From IMG/VR virus record IMGVR_UViG_3300048694_000596, positions 1-25,278 of that record: DNA of 25,278 nt; one strand, written 5' to 3'. The notes beneath the pieces are model-generated. The model did not search any database. It saw only the letters and a list, made by a program, of their open reading frames with translations, and had not been told where the DNA came from. The stretch's first letter is position 1, and each line of letters opens with the position of its first letter. A program made the position numbers and the translations under genes. This DNA is from a virus. Positions 1 through 6,200 of this stretch are shown here, in pieces.

Positions 1-761
1 GATGTTATGTACGATGCCGTAACAATATTTCCGTTATTTAATTTTTTTCCAAAATTTCCATCACCAAATAACAATTCATATCTCTGATCTTCTATTTCTT
101 GCAGTAAAAAGATTCTGCTTTGTCCGTTTGATGTGGATATATTGTCAACAAGATTATAATTATTTTTTACAGTGTCTCCAGAACTATTTTGAACATAAAC
201 TCTAAGTGTCGAAGTATCAATTCCGGAATTATTTAAAATAAATCTTTGATTATACAGTGATGTATTAACATTGAATGTTTGTGTAATTAAAGTTCCTTCA
301 AAGATCTCAATATTCTCAAAATTTGCAATATTATTAACTACAGGAACTGTTATATCATCTGGAATGCAAAAAGAATAACTTTCGGTTCCAAATGAGTTTG
401 AAACGGCACAGAGTCCCCTTTTTAATGTTAGGGTCAGTGGTGGTACTTGGTAACCACTAGTGTCTACGATAAAGGAAACAGTTGCCTTTGCTGAAGAAAG
501 TGATTTGGGCAAATAACCTATATTTCTAGCTAATGAGACAACATTCTCTCTTAATGTTGCACTATCAATAAAAACTTCATTTGCAATCATATTTGAATTG
601 AAAGCATTCAAATATGTGTTGTATGCCAAAATATCAATTAGTGTAGATAAATTAGATCCTTCATAATCAAAGTCAGTAAAATTCGAATCTGCTCTCAGAT
701 AATCTTTAATTGTAGATTTAATCTGATCAAAATCTAAATTTGAAAAGTTTATCTGTGGCAT
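1..761 (-). CDS. gp6: Baseplate wedge protein gp6, N-terminal part (runs off the window)
   Basis: The open frame from ATG at 761 runs to the window edge without a stop, so about 253 N-terminal residues are visible. It begins MPQINFSNLDFDQIK and continues with the stretches EGSNLSTLIDILAYN and VFIDSATLRENVVSLARN, which I recognise as conserved in gp6 of T4-like cyanophages. In T4, gp6 forms the dimer core that joins baseplate wedges into a ring. The start codon directly abuts the gp25 stop (no gap), matching the gp25-gp6 order of T4-like phages. It is probably co-transcribed with gp25 from the late promoter at 1186. Confidence 0.93.
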   Translation of the reverse strand, partial: MPQINFSNLDFDQIKSTIKDYLRADSNFTDFDYEGSNLSTLIDILAYNTYLNAFNSNMIANEVFIDSATLRENVVSLARNIGYLPKSLSSAKATVSFIVDTSGYQVPPLTLTLKRGLCAVSNSFGTESYSFCIPDDITVPVVNNIANFENIEIFEGTLITQTFNVNTSLYNQRFILNNSGIDTSTLRVYVQNSSGDTVKNNYNLVDNISTSNGQSRIFLLQEIEDQRYELLFGDGNFGKKLNNGNIVTASYIT

Positions 762-1163
762 TTATCGCACCGTTTGAAGTATAAAGTTAACTTGTTGTGG
801 TGGTAGTGGAAGTCCAATAATTTCATAATCAATTAAAACATGGTATCCATTCTGTTCAAAATCTGGAGTTACAATCACTGACCTTAAAAATACTCTTGGT
901 TCAAAATTTTTAATAACGTTTTTTATTTCTGTTTCGATTTCAGTTGTTACACGAGCATCTAGAATTTCAAATAAAGATCTATTCACTTTTGTGCCCAAAA
1001 GTGAATTGAATGGCCTTTCTCCATTTAATGTAAGAATCAAATTTCTTAATGATCTATTGATTGCACTTACATCATTAATTGAAAGCAAGTCATAAGTTAT
1101 TGGATGTGACTTAAATGATAAGCTTAGATCCTTAAAATTACGACCAACGTTCTCTAAAGGCAC
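762..1163 (-). CDS. gp25: Baseplate wedge subunit gp25 (GPW/gp25 family)
   Basis: A 133-residue protein, the usual size for gp25. The family signature is visible: N-terminal DLSLSFKSHPITYDL, then INRSLRNLILTLNGERPFN, the central EILDARVTTEIETEI helix region and a C-terminal strand rich in hydrophobic residues. gp25 is a structural baseplate wedge component of contractile tails (a lysozyme-like fold is often noted but there is no proven enzymatic role). It is followed with zero spacing by gp6 and preceded by an exact T4-type late promoter, fitting late expression. Confidence 0.95.
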   Translation of the reverse strand: MPLENVGRNFKDLSLSFKSHPITYDLLSINDVSAINRSLRNLILTLNGERPFNSLLGTKVNRSLFEILDARVTTEIETEIKNVIKNFEPRVFLRSVIVTPDFEQNGYHVLIDYEIIGLPLPPQQVNFILQTVR

Positions 1164-1185
1164 TGTTTTGATACTAATACTGACT

Positions 1186-1193
1186 TATTTATA
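1186..1193 (-). promoter_or_regulatory. T4-type late promoter (TATAAATA)
   Basis: The minus strand carries an exact TATAAATA octamer ending 22 bases before the gp25 ATG. In T4-like phages this -10 element is read by the gp55/gp33/gp45-modified host polymerase. It lies immediately after a terminator T-run, so the late unit gp25-gp6 starts exactly where upstream transcription stops. Confidence 0.85.
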
Positions 1194-1194
1194 C

Positions 1195-1222
1195 TAAAAA
1201 AGGGACTGTTAAAGTCCCTTTT
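1195..1222 (-). terminator. Rho-independent terminator ahead of gp25
   Basis: On the minus strand the hairpin AGGGACT-TTAAC-AGTCCCT (arms 1201-1207 and 1213-1219) is followed by a run of T. It would end transcription coming from the small genes at 1232-2568 before the late unit. Confidence 0.85.
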
Positions 1223-1231
1223 CATCAAATT

Positions 1232-1414
1232 TTATTCGTGCCAACGTTCAACATAATCATCGAATCCATTTTTTCCACCACATGGTTTTGAATATCGATC
1301 ATTTGGTGGATCATTCTTACGTTTGTCTGGAACATAGTCCGTAATTAATCGAACTGTTCCCCAACTTTCTTTCATAAATTGACTGTTTCTATCCGGATTT
1401 GGATTCATTGCCAT
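1232..1414 (-). CDS. Small hypothetical protein (60 aa)
   Basis: The 60-residue hydrophilic protein (MAMNPNPDRNSQF...) has no recognised domain. A good ribosome-binding site (AGGAGAAAACAG) lies directly before the ATG. It is the last gene before the terminator at 1195. Two ATGs (MAM) lie at the start; the first fits the Shine-Dalgarno spacing. Confidence 0.75.
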   Translation of the reverse strand: MAMNPNPDRNSQFMKESWGTVRLITDYVPDKRKNDPPNDRYSKPCGGKNGFDDYVERWHE

Positions 1415-1449
1415 CTGTTTTCTCCTATAAAAGTTAAAAACAGAACTTT

Positions 1450-1668
1450 TTACGGGGTTTCTATCCCGATTTTTGAAATATTTTGTCGATGAAAAGTAAA
1501 ATTTTCTTTAATTCGAATATCAGAATTACGAAAAGTCCAACATTCTCCACTATTATCTAGGAATACTACCCATTCTAAGTCATGTTCTTGGGAACGATCA
1601 ATTAAAAAAAATGCCCAACCAATTCCTTTTGGTGTAACTACAGGTATGGTTGGGTTTAATTGAATCAT
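1450..1668 (-). CDS. Conserved small phage protein (72 aa)
   Basis: The 72-residue protein begins MIQLNPTIPVVTPKGIGWA and contains WVVFLDNSGECWTF, a pattern I have seen in small proteins of several tailed phages, with no known function. The beta-rich, aromatic sequence suggests a small SH3-like or OB-like barrel, but that is a guess. Its ATG overlaps the stop of the preceding gene (ATGA), so translation is probably coupled. Confidence 0.75.
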   Translation of the reverse strand: MIQLNPTIPVVTPKGIGWAFFLIDRSQEHDLEWVVFLDNSGECWTFRNSDIRIKENFTFHRQNISKIGIETP

Positions 1669-1805
1669 TTACCCTGTCCCCTATATTTTTTCTTTCTGCC
1701 ATTGCGAGAAGTTGCCGAAAGAAGAGTACGAGGAGATCGCCCTTGGCGAGTTTTTTTAGGTGCCCCAGGTTCAAAGAGAACCTTATTCATTCCACCTTTA
1801 GCCAT
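1665..1805 (-). CDS. Small basic protein (46 aa)
   Basis: Starts MAKGGMNKVLFEPG and ends SRNGRKKKYRGQGK. It is strongly positively charged, with about a quarter Lys/Arg, and has an AAGGAGG ribosome-binding site upstream. It overlaps the next gene by four bases (ATGA). I recognise it as a type common in cyanomyoviruses. A nucleic-acid-binding role is possible from charge alone. It lies between the glycosyltransferase gene and the 72-aa gene. Confidence 0.75.
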   Translation of the reverse strand: MAKGGMNKVLFEPGAPKKTRQGRSPRTLLSATSRNGRKKKYRGQGK

Positions 1806-1821
1806 ATTTTAATCCTCCTTA

Positions 1822-2568
1822 TCAAATAATGCGAGTTTTTTCATGTCCAACACGAATCACTGGATCACACCAGATCTCATATCCTTTTGCTTTAGCATCA
1901 AGACAGAACGAAACGTCTTCACCACACATATCTTGAACCTCACCAGAGTTGAAAACCTGCATCTTTGGAGCAAACCAAGGATATTCGAGATTTTCAAAGA
2001 CACCTTTTTTAATCAGAACCCAACCAAATCCAGTGTAGTCAACAGTAAATGGTTTCTTACGCTTCTGAATGGTTTCGAGAGTTTCATGATTCATGACTCC
2101 ACCATTGTTTTTGAAGTCATCCTCTTCAAGCCAGTGTGCTACGGAAGTGGTATTACCATCTTCTGTGCAATACCATCCAGACATAATATCTTTGTCATGA
2201 AAGACAAGACGATAGAACTTTTCAGTGTCAAAGACAATATCTGAGTCAATCCAGAGTTGGTAATCATATTCCAGTTTACCATCCCATGGTTTTTGATTTG
2301 GTCCACGAAGAACATTTGCTCCGAGACACTTGCATCGAGCAAAGTTCACCATGGAAGAATAATCCTGTGAAATTTGAATCGATGCACCTGCTTGAACTAA
2401 ATCAAAGCACAACTGAACAAAAGCTTTCAAAAAAATAAATGAACATCCACGACCAGGAAGACAAAAGACAACTGATTTGCCTTTGATCATTTCTTTTGCT
2501 TTTTCAATATCAAAAGTGTCCGGTGATTTTTGTGGAGTATTTGCAATAACTGTAAATCCTTTAGCCAT
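1822..2568 (-). CDS. Glycosyltransferase-like protein, GT-A fold (248 aa)
   Basis: The central DSD motif (residues 108-110, context YQLWIDSDIVF) matches the DxD metal/nucleotide-sugar site of GT-A glycosyltransferases. The C-terminal GEDVSFCLDAKAKGYEIWCD (216-235) followed by VGHEKT (240-245) matches the acceptor-side ED and His region seen in cyanophage glycosyltransferases. It probably modifies a phage structural protein or host surface polysaccharide; the substrate is unknown. It has its own sigma70-type promoter just upstream, suggesting early expression. The start MAKGF follows the spacing of the upstream promoter. Confidence 0.85.
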   Translation of the reverse strand: MAKGFTVIANTPQKSPDTFDIEKAKEMIKGKSVVFCLPGRGCSFIFLKAFVQLCFDLVQAGASIQISQDYSSMVNFARCKCLGANVLRGPNQKPWDGKLEYDYQLWIDSDIVFDTEKFYRLVFHDKDIMSGWYCTEDGNTTSVAHWLEEDDFKNNGGVMNHETLETIQKRKKPFTVDYTGFGWVLIKKGVFENLEYPWFAPKMQVFNSGEVQDMCGEDVSFCLDAKAKGYEIWCDPVIRVGHEKTRII

Positions 2569-2591
2569 AAGTGAATAATTACTTCATTTTC

Positions 2592-2620
2592 ATTTTACGG
2601 TCTTATTTAGTTTTTGTCAA
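2592..2620 (-). promoter_or_regulatory. Sigma70-type early promoter for the glycosyltransferase
   Basis: On the minus strand TTGACA (2615-2620) and TAAAAT (2592-2597) are separated by exactly 17 bases. The -35 box is exact and the -10 has one mismatch. The -35 box overlaps the stop codon of the preceding gene. This is a host RNA-polymerase promoter, as expected for early cyanophage genes. Confidence 0.8.
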
Positions 2621-2781
2621 TAAGATGCCTCTGAGTATGGTGGGGGAGAAAGTTGAAGTACCTCAACATCTTCCAGATCAAGTTCATCTTTTTTAATTTT
2701 ATCGCACAGTTCATCAAATGTTAAACTGTGCGCAACAACATCATCATTTGAATAAATGTGATATATTTTTTCTTTTTGCAT
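2617..2781 (-). CDS. Small acidic protein (54 aa)
   Basis: The open frame ATG 2781 to TGA 2617 encodes MQKEKIYHIYSNDDVVAHSL... with an acidic middle (KKDELDLEDVEVLQL) and a Pro-rich tail. GGAG lies nine bases before the ATG. There is no recognised domain. Its stop codon overlaps the -35 box of the promoter of the next gene. Confidence 0.7.
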   Translation of the reverse strand: MQKEKIYHIYSNDDVVAHSLTFDELCDKIKKDELDLEDVEVLQLSPPPYSEASY

Positions 2782-2802
2782 AATTTTTTCTCCGGGGAAT
2801 TT

Positions 2803-2961
2803 TTACAGAGAAATATTTTCGATAATTAATTTGTTATTCTCAAAAGAATAGTCGAGAGTGTCTCCTTCCTCCCATTCTAAAGTTTCTTGCAGTTCATTGG
2901 GAATATGAATATAATATTCCTCTTTCTTTTCGTCATATCGAAATTCTGCGGTATAGTCCAT
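2803..2961 (-). CDS. Small AbrB/MazE-like protein (52 aa)
   Basis: The open frame encodes MDYTAEFRYDEKKEEYYIHIPNEL..., continuing ETLEWEEGDTLDYSFENNKLIIENI. The order 'strand, I-P-x-E-L, W-x-E-G-D, strand' is typical of the swapped-hairpin AbrB/MazE DNA-binding fold. Such proteins usually dimerise and act as transcription regulators or antitoxins, but no toxin partner is visible nearby. The ribosome-binding site is weak. A second protein with this pattern ends at 21780. Confidence 0.7.
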   Translation of the reverse strand: MDYTAEFRYDEKKEEYYIHIPNELQETLEWEEGDTLDYSFENNKLIIENISL

Positions 2962-2988
2962 ATGCAGTATGTTTTTTCTCTTTATATA

Positions 2989-3117
2989 TTATTTTAGAAA
3001 TCTTACAAGAATAATTGCAGCAACTAAGAGAAAAGCATTGAGGATTTTTTTGGGATGACGAATTAACCAACCAGCTAGAACGACCTTCCAAAAATTCCAA
3101 TAGGGAGGTTGAGGCAT
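2989..3117 (-). CDS. Small single-span membrane protein (42 aa)
   Basis: MPQPPYWNFWKVVLAGWLIRHPKK... is followed by a hydrophobic stretch NAFLLVAAIILVRF near the C-terminus. An AGGAGG sequence lies 13 bases upstream, inside the end of the preceding gene. It is likely an inner-membrane peptide of unknown role. Confidence 0.65.
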   Translation of the reverse strand: MPQPPYWNFWKVVLAGWLIRHPKKILNAFLLVAAIILVRFLK

Positions 3118-3201
3118 TTATTTTTTCTTTCCTCCTTTTTTAGGTAGAGTTCTTTTGTCAGGTCTCGAATATCCATTTTTGTGAATCCATTTGACTCCCA
3201 T
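3118..3201 (-). CDS. Very small basic peptide (27 aa)
   Basis: A 28-codon frame encodes MGVKWIHKNGYSRPDKRTLP followed by KKGGKKK. A good ribosome-binding site (CCGGAGAAAAAAA) precedes the ATG, and its stop is directly followed by the ATG of the membrane peptide gene. Size makes it uncertain, but the signals and operon fit are good. No function can be assigned. Confidence 0.5.
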   Translation of the reverse strand: MGVKWIHKNGYSRPDKRTLPKKGGKKK

Positions 3202-3415
3202 TTTTTTTCTCCGGAAATTTTTAAAGTGGGGTGATATTTCTCTCGGGTTTTCAAAGTTTTATAGCTTAGAAGGACCCAAAAAATAAGCTTAGGGGGCATC
3301 GCATCGCCGCACGACGGCATAACCAACCACCCCCAAATCACTGCTGATACGCATATCTCAAAATACGCATATAACTGCCCCCAGTATACACCAGGGGCAG
3401 CACAGTTATCTATGC
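3202..3415 (-). other. Non-coding stretch with a possible terminator and a short direct repeat
   Basis: No convincing gene lies in these 214 bases. On the minus strand GGGGG (3330-3334) can pair with CCCCC (3292-3296) around an inner GCCG/CGGC hairpin, followed after a short spacer by six T residues. This may terminate transcription from the genes at 3416 and above. A second hairpin CTGCCCC/GGGGCAG spans about 3376-3401. The 10-mer ATACGCATAT occurs twice (3347 and 3363), 16 bases apart. Confidence 0.35.
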
Positions 3416-3571
3416 TCAGAACTCAAGTTCATGGGCAGAGGGTTGCCCTCCACCATAACTTTCAGAGTCACTGTTGCTAACCGTGTCATTCACGATAGCA
3501 TCAAGAATCGACAGAATCTCATTGCCAGTGTTACCTTTACGGAGCAGAGAAAAGAGAACCGACTTGGACAT
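3416..3571 (-). CDS. Small hypothetical protein (51 aa)
   Basis: The frame ATG 3571 to TGA 3416 encodes MSKSVLFSLLRKGNTGNEIL... ending YGGGQPSAHELEF. It has a short amphipathic N-terminal half and a flexible Gly/Ser tail. No family is recognised. A 69-base non-coding spacer separates it from the gene before it. Confidence 0.6.
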   Translation of the reverse strand: MSKSVLFSLLRKGNTGNEILSILDAIVNDTVSNSDSESYGGGQPSAHELEF

Positions 3572-3640
3572 AATGAAGAAGAAAAGTGAAGTGAACTGTG
3601 TGGTGCCTAGTTTATACTCATGCGACAGGAGTGGGGTATA

Positions 3641-3802
3641 TCAGGCAGCGATATCTTCAGGGAGAAGATTAACCACTGCCTTCACACCTGCGATATGCAA
3701 ACTCAGGACAAATCGTTCGGCACTTGTATAATCAGGGAACGTCACTGTTTGTTCCTGATTGTCGATCACGTTGGTGAAGGTGACGGTGCGTGAATCAGTC
3801 AT
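3641..3802 (-). CDS. Small hypothetical protein (53 aa)
   Basis: MTDSRTVTFTNVIDNQEQTV... is followed by FPDYTSAERFVLSLHIAGV. The pattern (two strands, then an amphipathic helix) looks like a compact folded domain, but no family is recognised. It begins 7 bases after the stop of the gene at 3810. Confidence 0.65.
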   Translation of the reverse strand: MTDSRTVTFTNVIDNQEQTVTFPDYTSAERFVLSLHIAGVKAVVNLLPEDIAA

Positions 3803-3809
3803 TTGAGTG

Positions 3810-3998
3810 TTAGTAACGAACGACGTGGTTGATGTAGTTTAGACCCCAACAGTAAGCATCATCGGGGTTCTTCAACGTTTGCTTGACGGTATACTTGTAA
3901 CCCTCTTCAGTTTCATACTGATAGACCCACACATTCCACCTACCAGACTTTGCTTGCTGAACGAAGAATGGACGGGTCTCAGTGTTAGAAACGAGCAT
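3810..3998 (-). CDS. Small hypothetical protein (62 aa)
   Basis: A 62-residue protein rich in Tyr/Trp (RPFFVQQAKSGRWNVWVYQY) ending in DDAYCWGLNYINHV. It resembles the many small beta-strand-plus-helix proteins of cyanophage accessory regions. The function is unknown. It is flanked by same-strand small genes with short gaps. Confidence 0.7.
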   Translation of the reverse strand: MLVSNTETRPFFVQQAKSGRWNVWVYQYETEEGYKYTVKQTLKNPDDAYCWGLNYINHVVRY

Positions 3999-4029
3999 GA
4001 ACTTAGTGAGGAGAACGTGTTAACGAAGG

Positions 4030-4275
4030 TCAGAGATCTTGCAGCATTTCGTTCATCTCGATCCGATTGATTTTCGGGTCGGCAAACTTAACCCCATCAG
4101 GAGTAGAGTATCCAACCCCAACCTCATTCACGAAGGTTTCATAATCACCACACTCACGGGCAAGGTTATACAAACCCTCATCATTCTGAATCCACAGAGA
4201 CACATTCCAGGTCTCATAGTTTGCCCAACCGTTATAGGTAGTGTCGGTCAGATTGCGTTGGAAAGTGGTAGTCAT
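4030..4275 (-). CDS. Conserved YETWNV-type protein (81 aa)
   Basis: Residues 17-36 read WANYETWNVSLWIQNDEGLY, a signature I have seen in a small protein family found in phages, plasmids and bacteria (W-x-N-Y-E-T-W-N-V-x-L-W-I-x-N-D). A related sequence occurs near antirestriction genes in other elements, but no activity is proven. It lies downstream of a copy of the intergenic repeat (4309-4335). Confidence 0.8.
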   Translation of the reverse strand: MTTTFQRNLTDTTYNGWANYETWNVSLWIQNDEGLYNLARECGDYETFVNEVGVGYSTPDGVKFADPKINRIEMNEMLQDL

Positions 4276-4308
4276 TTGGGGAAAGAATTGAGGTGGGTTG
4301 GTCTTACA

Positions 4309-4335
4309 CTATAGGAGCAATTTCAAGGCCCCCAT
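4309..4335 (-). repeat. Intergenic repeat, copy 1, with mini-ORF MGALKLLL
   Basis: Minus-strand ATGGGGGCCTTGAAATTG, then CTCC and TATAG. The mini-ORF MGALKLLL ends at TAG before the leader of the gene at 4275. The 3' arm after TTG is all pyrimidine, so it can pair with the G-run. It begins 9 bases after the stop of the 4345-4557 gene. Confidence 0.85.
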
Positions 4336-4344
4336 GTTTCTATC

Positions 4345-4557
4345 TCAGTCACGGGGAGATGTAGACCAAGGAGCATAAACACCTTCGATCTCACCAAACA
4401 AACCCGCAAGATATTTGGGGTCATTCTGAAACGATTTGGTGACAATCTTACCGTCTTCGATGAAGTTGTGGACTGTGTAATCCTTGCGGGATTCTGTCAT
4501 CACCTGGTAGACTTTGCCCGTGTGAGGGGAAGTGTAGGAATCAGTGGTTGTGCTCAT
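4345..4557 (-). CDS. Small hypothetical protein (70 aa)
   Basis: A 70-residue protein (MSTTTDSYTSPHTGKVYQVM...) with a central NFIEDGKIVTKSF. No family is recognised. Its ATG directly follows a copy of the intergenic repeat (mini-ORF stop TAG, then TATG), and no Shine-Dalgarno sequence is visible. Confidence 0.7.
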   Translation of the reverse strand: MSTTTDSYTSPHTGKVYQVMTESRKDYTVHNFIEDGKIVTKSFQNDPKYLAGLFGEIEGVYAPWSTSPRD

Positions 4558-4558
4558 A

Positions 4559-4585
4559 CTACAGAGACAATTTGAAGGCCCCCAT
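4559..4585 (-). repeat. Intergenic repeat, copy 2, with mini-ORF MGAFKLSL
   Basis: ATGGGGGCCTTCAAATTG, then TCTC. A TTG-to-TTC change in the loop turns Leu4 to Phe. The mini-ORF begins one base after the stop of the gene at 4587 and stops 1 base before the ATG at 4557. Confidence 0.85.
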
Positions 4586-4586
4586 G

Positions 4587-4766
4587 TTAGTTACTCAACC
4601 TGTCACCGATGTCCTCCAAGACGTTCAATATCACGTCTGTGCTATCCTCACCGTTCTCCTCTAATTGTTGCATAACGTCTTGCAGTTGTGGTAGAACTGT
4701 GGTGACAACTTCTGGCACCCGAATCATGACTCCATTGCCCAAATTCTTATACTTTAAGGGTCTCAT
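4587..4766 (-). CDS. Small hypothetical protein behind a hairpin leader (59 aa)
   Basis: The frame ATG 4766 to TAA 4587 encodes MRPLKYKNLGNGVMIRVPEV..., with an acidic C-terminal half (LEENGEDSTDVILNVLEDIG). No family is recognised. The ATG is immediately preceded by the 3' arm of a 17-bp perfect hairpin with a late-promoter-like octamer in its loop, which suggests timing control. No Shine-Dalgarno sequence is visible. Confidence 0.65.
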   Translation of the reverse strand: MRPLKYKNLGNGVMIRVPEVVTTVLPQLQDVMQQLEENGEDSTDVILNVLEDIGDRLSN

Positions 4767-4818
4767 AGTTTTGATAGCATAACTGGGGGTATTTATGGGG
4801 GGTTATGCTATCAAAACT
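4767..4818 (-). promoter_or_regulatory. 17-bp perfect hairpin directly before a start codon
   Basis: Arms 4767-4783 and 4802-4818 are perfect reverse complements (17 bp) around an 18-base loop. It lies 14 bases after the stop of the 4833 gene and ends against the ATG at 4766. No T-run follows on either strand, so a terminator is unlikely. Read-through RNA would fold it against the start codon; see the promoter entry at 4790. Confidence 0.85.
4790..4797 (-). promoter_or_regulatory. Candidate late promoter (CATAAATA) inside the hairpin loop
   Basis: The minus strand of the loop reads CATAAATA, one mismatch from TATAAATA. Initiation about six bases further on would begin an RNA near 4784, just before the 3' arm, so late transcripts would lack the 5' arm and could not form the hairpin. 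The same logic is known for T4 genes such as e, soc and I-TevI. Confidence 0.5.
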
Positions 4819-4832
4819 CAAACCCCTTGGTA

Positions 4833-5048
4833 TCACTCACTTACCTCACAGTAGATGTCATAAAGTTCTCGAAGTTTGTCCTCCGAATAGATAACCAACT
4901 GTGCGAGTCCTTCAGGTGTAATTGTGAGGGGATTTTCACCCGCCCACTGTACCAAATCACGCAGGCAGATTGACTCTGCTACCGTGTCACCTTCGAAGAT
5001 CTCTTCAAGTAGGAATTGCGATTCTTCAGTGATGCTCTGAGTGACCAT
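4833..5048 (-). CDS. Small acidic protein (71 aa)
   Basis: A 71-residue, Glu-rich helical protein (MVTQSITEESQFLLEEIFEG...) ending RELYDIYCEVSE. No family is recognised. It is the first gene of a minus-strand unit with a clear sigma70-type promoter 26-54 bases upstream, so early expression is likely. Early transcripts would continue into the hairpin at 4767. Confidence 0.75.
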   Translation of the reverse strand: MVTQSITEESQFLLEEIFEGDTVAESICLRDLVQWAGENPLTITPEGLAQLVIYSEDKLRELYDIYCEVSE

Positions 5049-5073
5049 TAGAATAACCTCTGAGTGTCCTTTC

Positions 5074-5102
5074 AGTATATATCAGGGGGATTGTATTGTC
5101 AA
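5074..5102 (-). promoter_or_regulatory. Sigma70-type early promoter (leftward)
   Basis: On the minus strand TTGACA (5097-5102), 17 bases, TATACT (5074-5079). The -35 box is exact. It drives the gene at 4833-5048 and lies back-to-back with the rightward promoter at 5150. Confidence 0.85.
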
Positions 5103-5149
5103 GGGGTTTGTGAGGGTTTCCTGGGGATTCTGGAAGTGTGTGGGGTGTC

Positions 5150-5178
5150 TTGACATTTGGGGCAGAAGGTGTTATAAT
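5150..5178 (+). promoter_or_regulatory. Perfect-consensus sigma70 promoter (rightward)
   Basis: TTGACA (5150-5155), 17 bases, TATAAT (5173-5178): both boxes are exact consensus. It is the only strong plus-strand sigma70 promoter I found. The leader to the homing endonuclease ATG is about 160 bases and contains a hairpin. Confidence 0.88.
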
Positions 5179-5346
5179 CGACGGACTTTAATCACAACAA
5201 CCTCAACCATTTTCTAAGTATAATCAACGAAATAAAACACAAACTATTATTTTTTTCCACATTTTCCACAAATAAGTAAAAAATTGTGGAAAACTTAAAA
5301 ATAACACTTTCCTATAAATAAAAGAACAGCAATCTATCATTTAACA
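5179..5346 (+). promoter_or_regulatory. Leader of the homing endonuclease with a 10-bp hairpin
   Basis: No gene lies in this A/T-rich leader. TTTTCCACAA (5262-5271) and TTGTGGAAAA (5284-5293) form a perfect 10-bp inverted repeat with a 12-base loop, preceded by a second TTTTTTCCACA copy. No T-run follows. The structure lies between an early promoter (5150) and a late promoter (5313), so only early transcripts would contain it. Confidence 0.6.
5313..5320 (+). promoter_or_regulatory. T4-type late promoter (TATAAATA) for the homing endonuclease
   Basis: Exact TATAAATA on the plus strand, 26 bases before the ATG at 5347 and downstream of the leader hairpin. Dual early/late control is known for the T4 homing endonuclease I-TevI. 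Confidence 0.8.
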
Positions 5347-6165
5347 ATGCGTCAGGGTATCATTTATCTCATTGAAAACAAGACTAACGGAAACAAATAT
5401 GTTGGTCAAACTGTAGTCCCTTTGAATAAACGATGGGCACAACATATTCAAGAAAGTAAGATATATTCAGACCGTCCTTTGTATAAAGCAATCAACAAAT
5501 ATGGACTACAAAATTTTAACATTAAAGTCATAGAAGAGACAACAGAGGATAAACTTAGTGAGAGAGAAATCTACTGGATAAAACACTTTAACTCATACAA
5601 TCATGGATATAATGCTACAACAGGTGGAGAACGTAGTAGCACACTGAGGGAAGATGTAAAGAAAAGAATATCACAATCTATGAGTAATGTTTCTCGTTCT
5701 GATGAATGGAAAACCAACGTAATTAAAGGAGTTAGAGATAAAGTTAAAAAAGGAGAAAAATGGGGATTTTTGTTAGATCAATACCGCGGCAATGGTTCTC
5801 ATCTTAAAATGAAAATACAGGGGACACATATACAAACTGGAGAAGTTTTAGAGTTTGATAGTTTATCAGATGCTTGCAAAGAATTAAACATCAAAAATGG
5901 TAATTTATCCAGAGCTATAAAAGAAGGATGGATGGCAGGTGGTTACAAATGGAAGAAACTTACAGACAAACAATATACTCGTGCTGTGATTGGTGTTGAT
6001 AAAAATACTGGAAAAAAATTGTATGAATGTGAAAGTATTAGGGCAGCACAAAGATTATTTTTATCTTCAGATGTAAAAGGTTCGGGTATAAGAAAATCAC
6101 TCAAAAATCCTGGTCATTATACTTGGAAAGGTTGTCATTGGTATTACTTAGACGAAGTAGAATAA
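5347..6165 (+). CDS. GIY-YIG homing endonuclease with NUMOD repeats (272 aa)
   Basis: N-terminal GIY-YIG nuclease domain (about 4-95): GIIYLI (4-9), KYVGQT (17-22), catalytic Arg29 in LNKRW, catalytic Glu74 in EREIYWI, and Asn89 in GYNATTGG. After a Lys-rich linker come two NUMOD1-like DNA-binding repeats, around 157-204 (FDSLSDACKELNI) and 212-268 (CESIRAAQRLF). All catalytic residues are present, so it looks active. It is the only plus-strand gene, free-standing, AT-richer than its surroundings, and has its own early and late promoters: a selfish insert. No strong Shine-Dalgarno sequence precedes the ATG. No intron was identified. Confidence 0.93.
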   Translation: MRQGIIYLIENKTNGNKYVGQTVVPLNKRWAQHIQESKIYSDRPLYKAINKYGLQNFNIKVIEETTEDKLSEREIYWIKHFNSYNHGYNATTGGERSSTLREDVKKRISQSMSNVSRSDEWKTNVIKGVRDKVKKGEKWGFLLDQYRGNGSHLKMKIQGTHIQTGEVLEFDSLSDACKELNIKNGNLSRAIKEGWMAGGYKWKKLTDKQYTRAVIGVDKNTGKKLYECESIRAAQRLFLSSDVKGSGIRKSLKNPGHYTWKGCHWYYLDEVE

Positions 6166-6169
6166 GCAT

Positions 6170-6200
6170 AAAAAAAGAGAGGGATTACCAGTCCCTCTCT
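6170..6200 (-). terminator. Strong rho-independent terminator (leftward)
   Basis: Arms 6176-6184 and 6192-6200 form a 9-bp stem (AGAGAGGGA/TCCCTCTCT) with a 7-base loop. On the minus strand it is followed by seven T. It stops the leftward operon 6290-7428 before it would run antisense into the homing endonuclease. There is no T-run on the plus strand. Confidence 0.88.

Noticed and set aside
1843-2244. Plus-strand open frames opposite the glycosyltransferase and helicase genes.
   Set aside because: They are shadows of strongly coding minus-strand genes with recognised motifs.
2979-2986. TATAAAGA upstream of the gene at 2961 as a late promoter.
   Set aside because: One mismatch in an AT-rich stretch and no other support.
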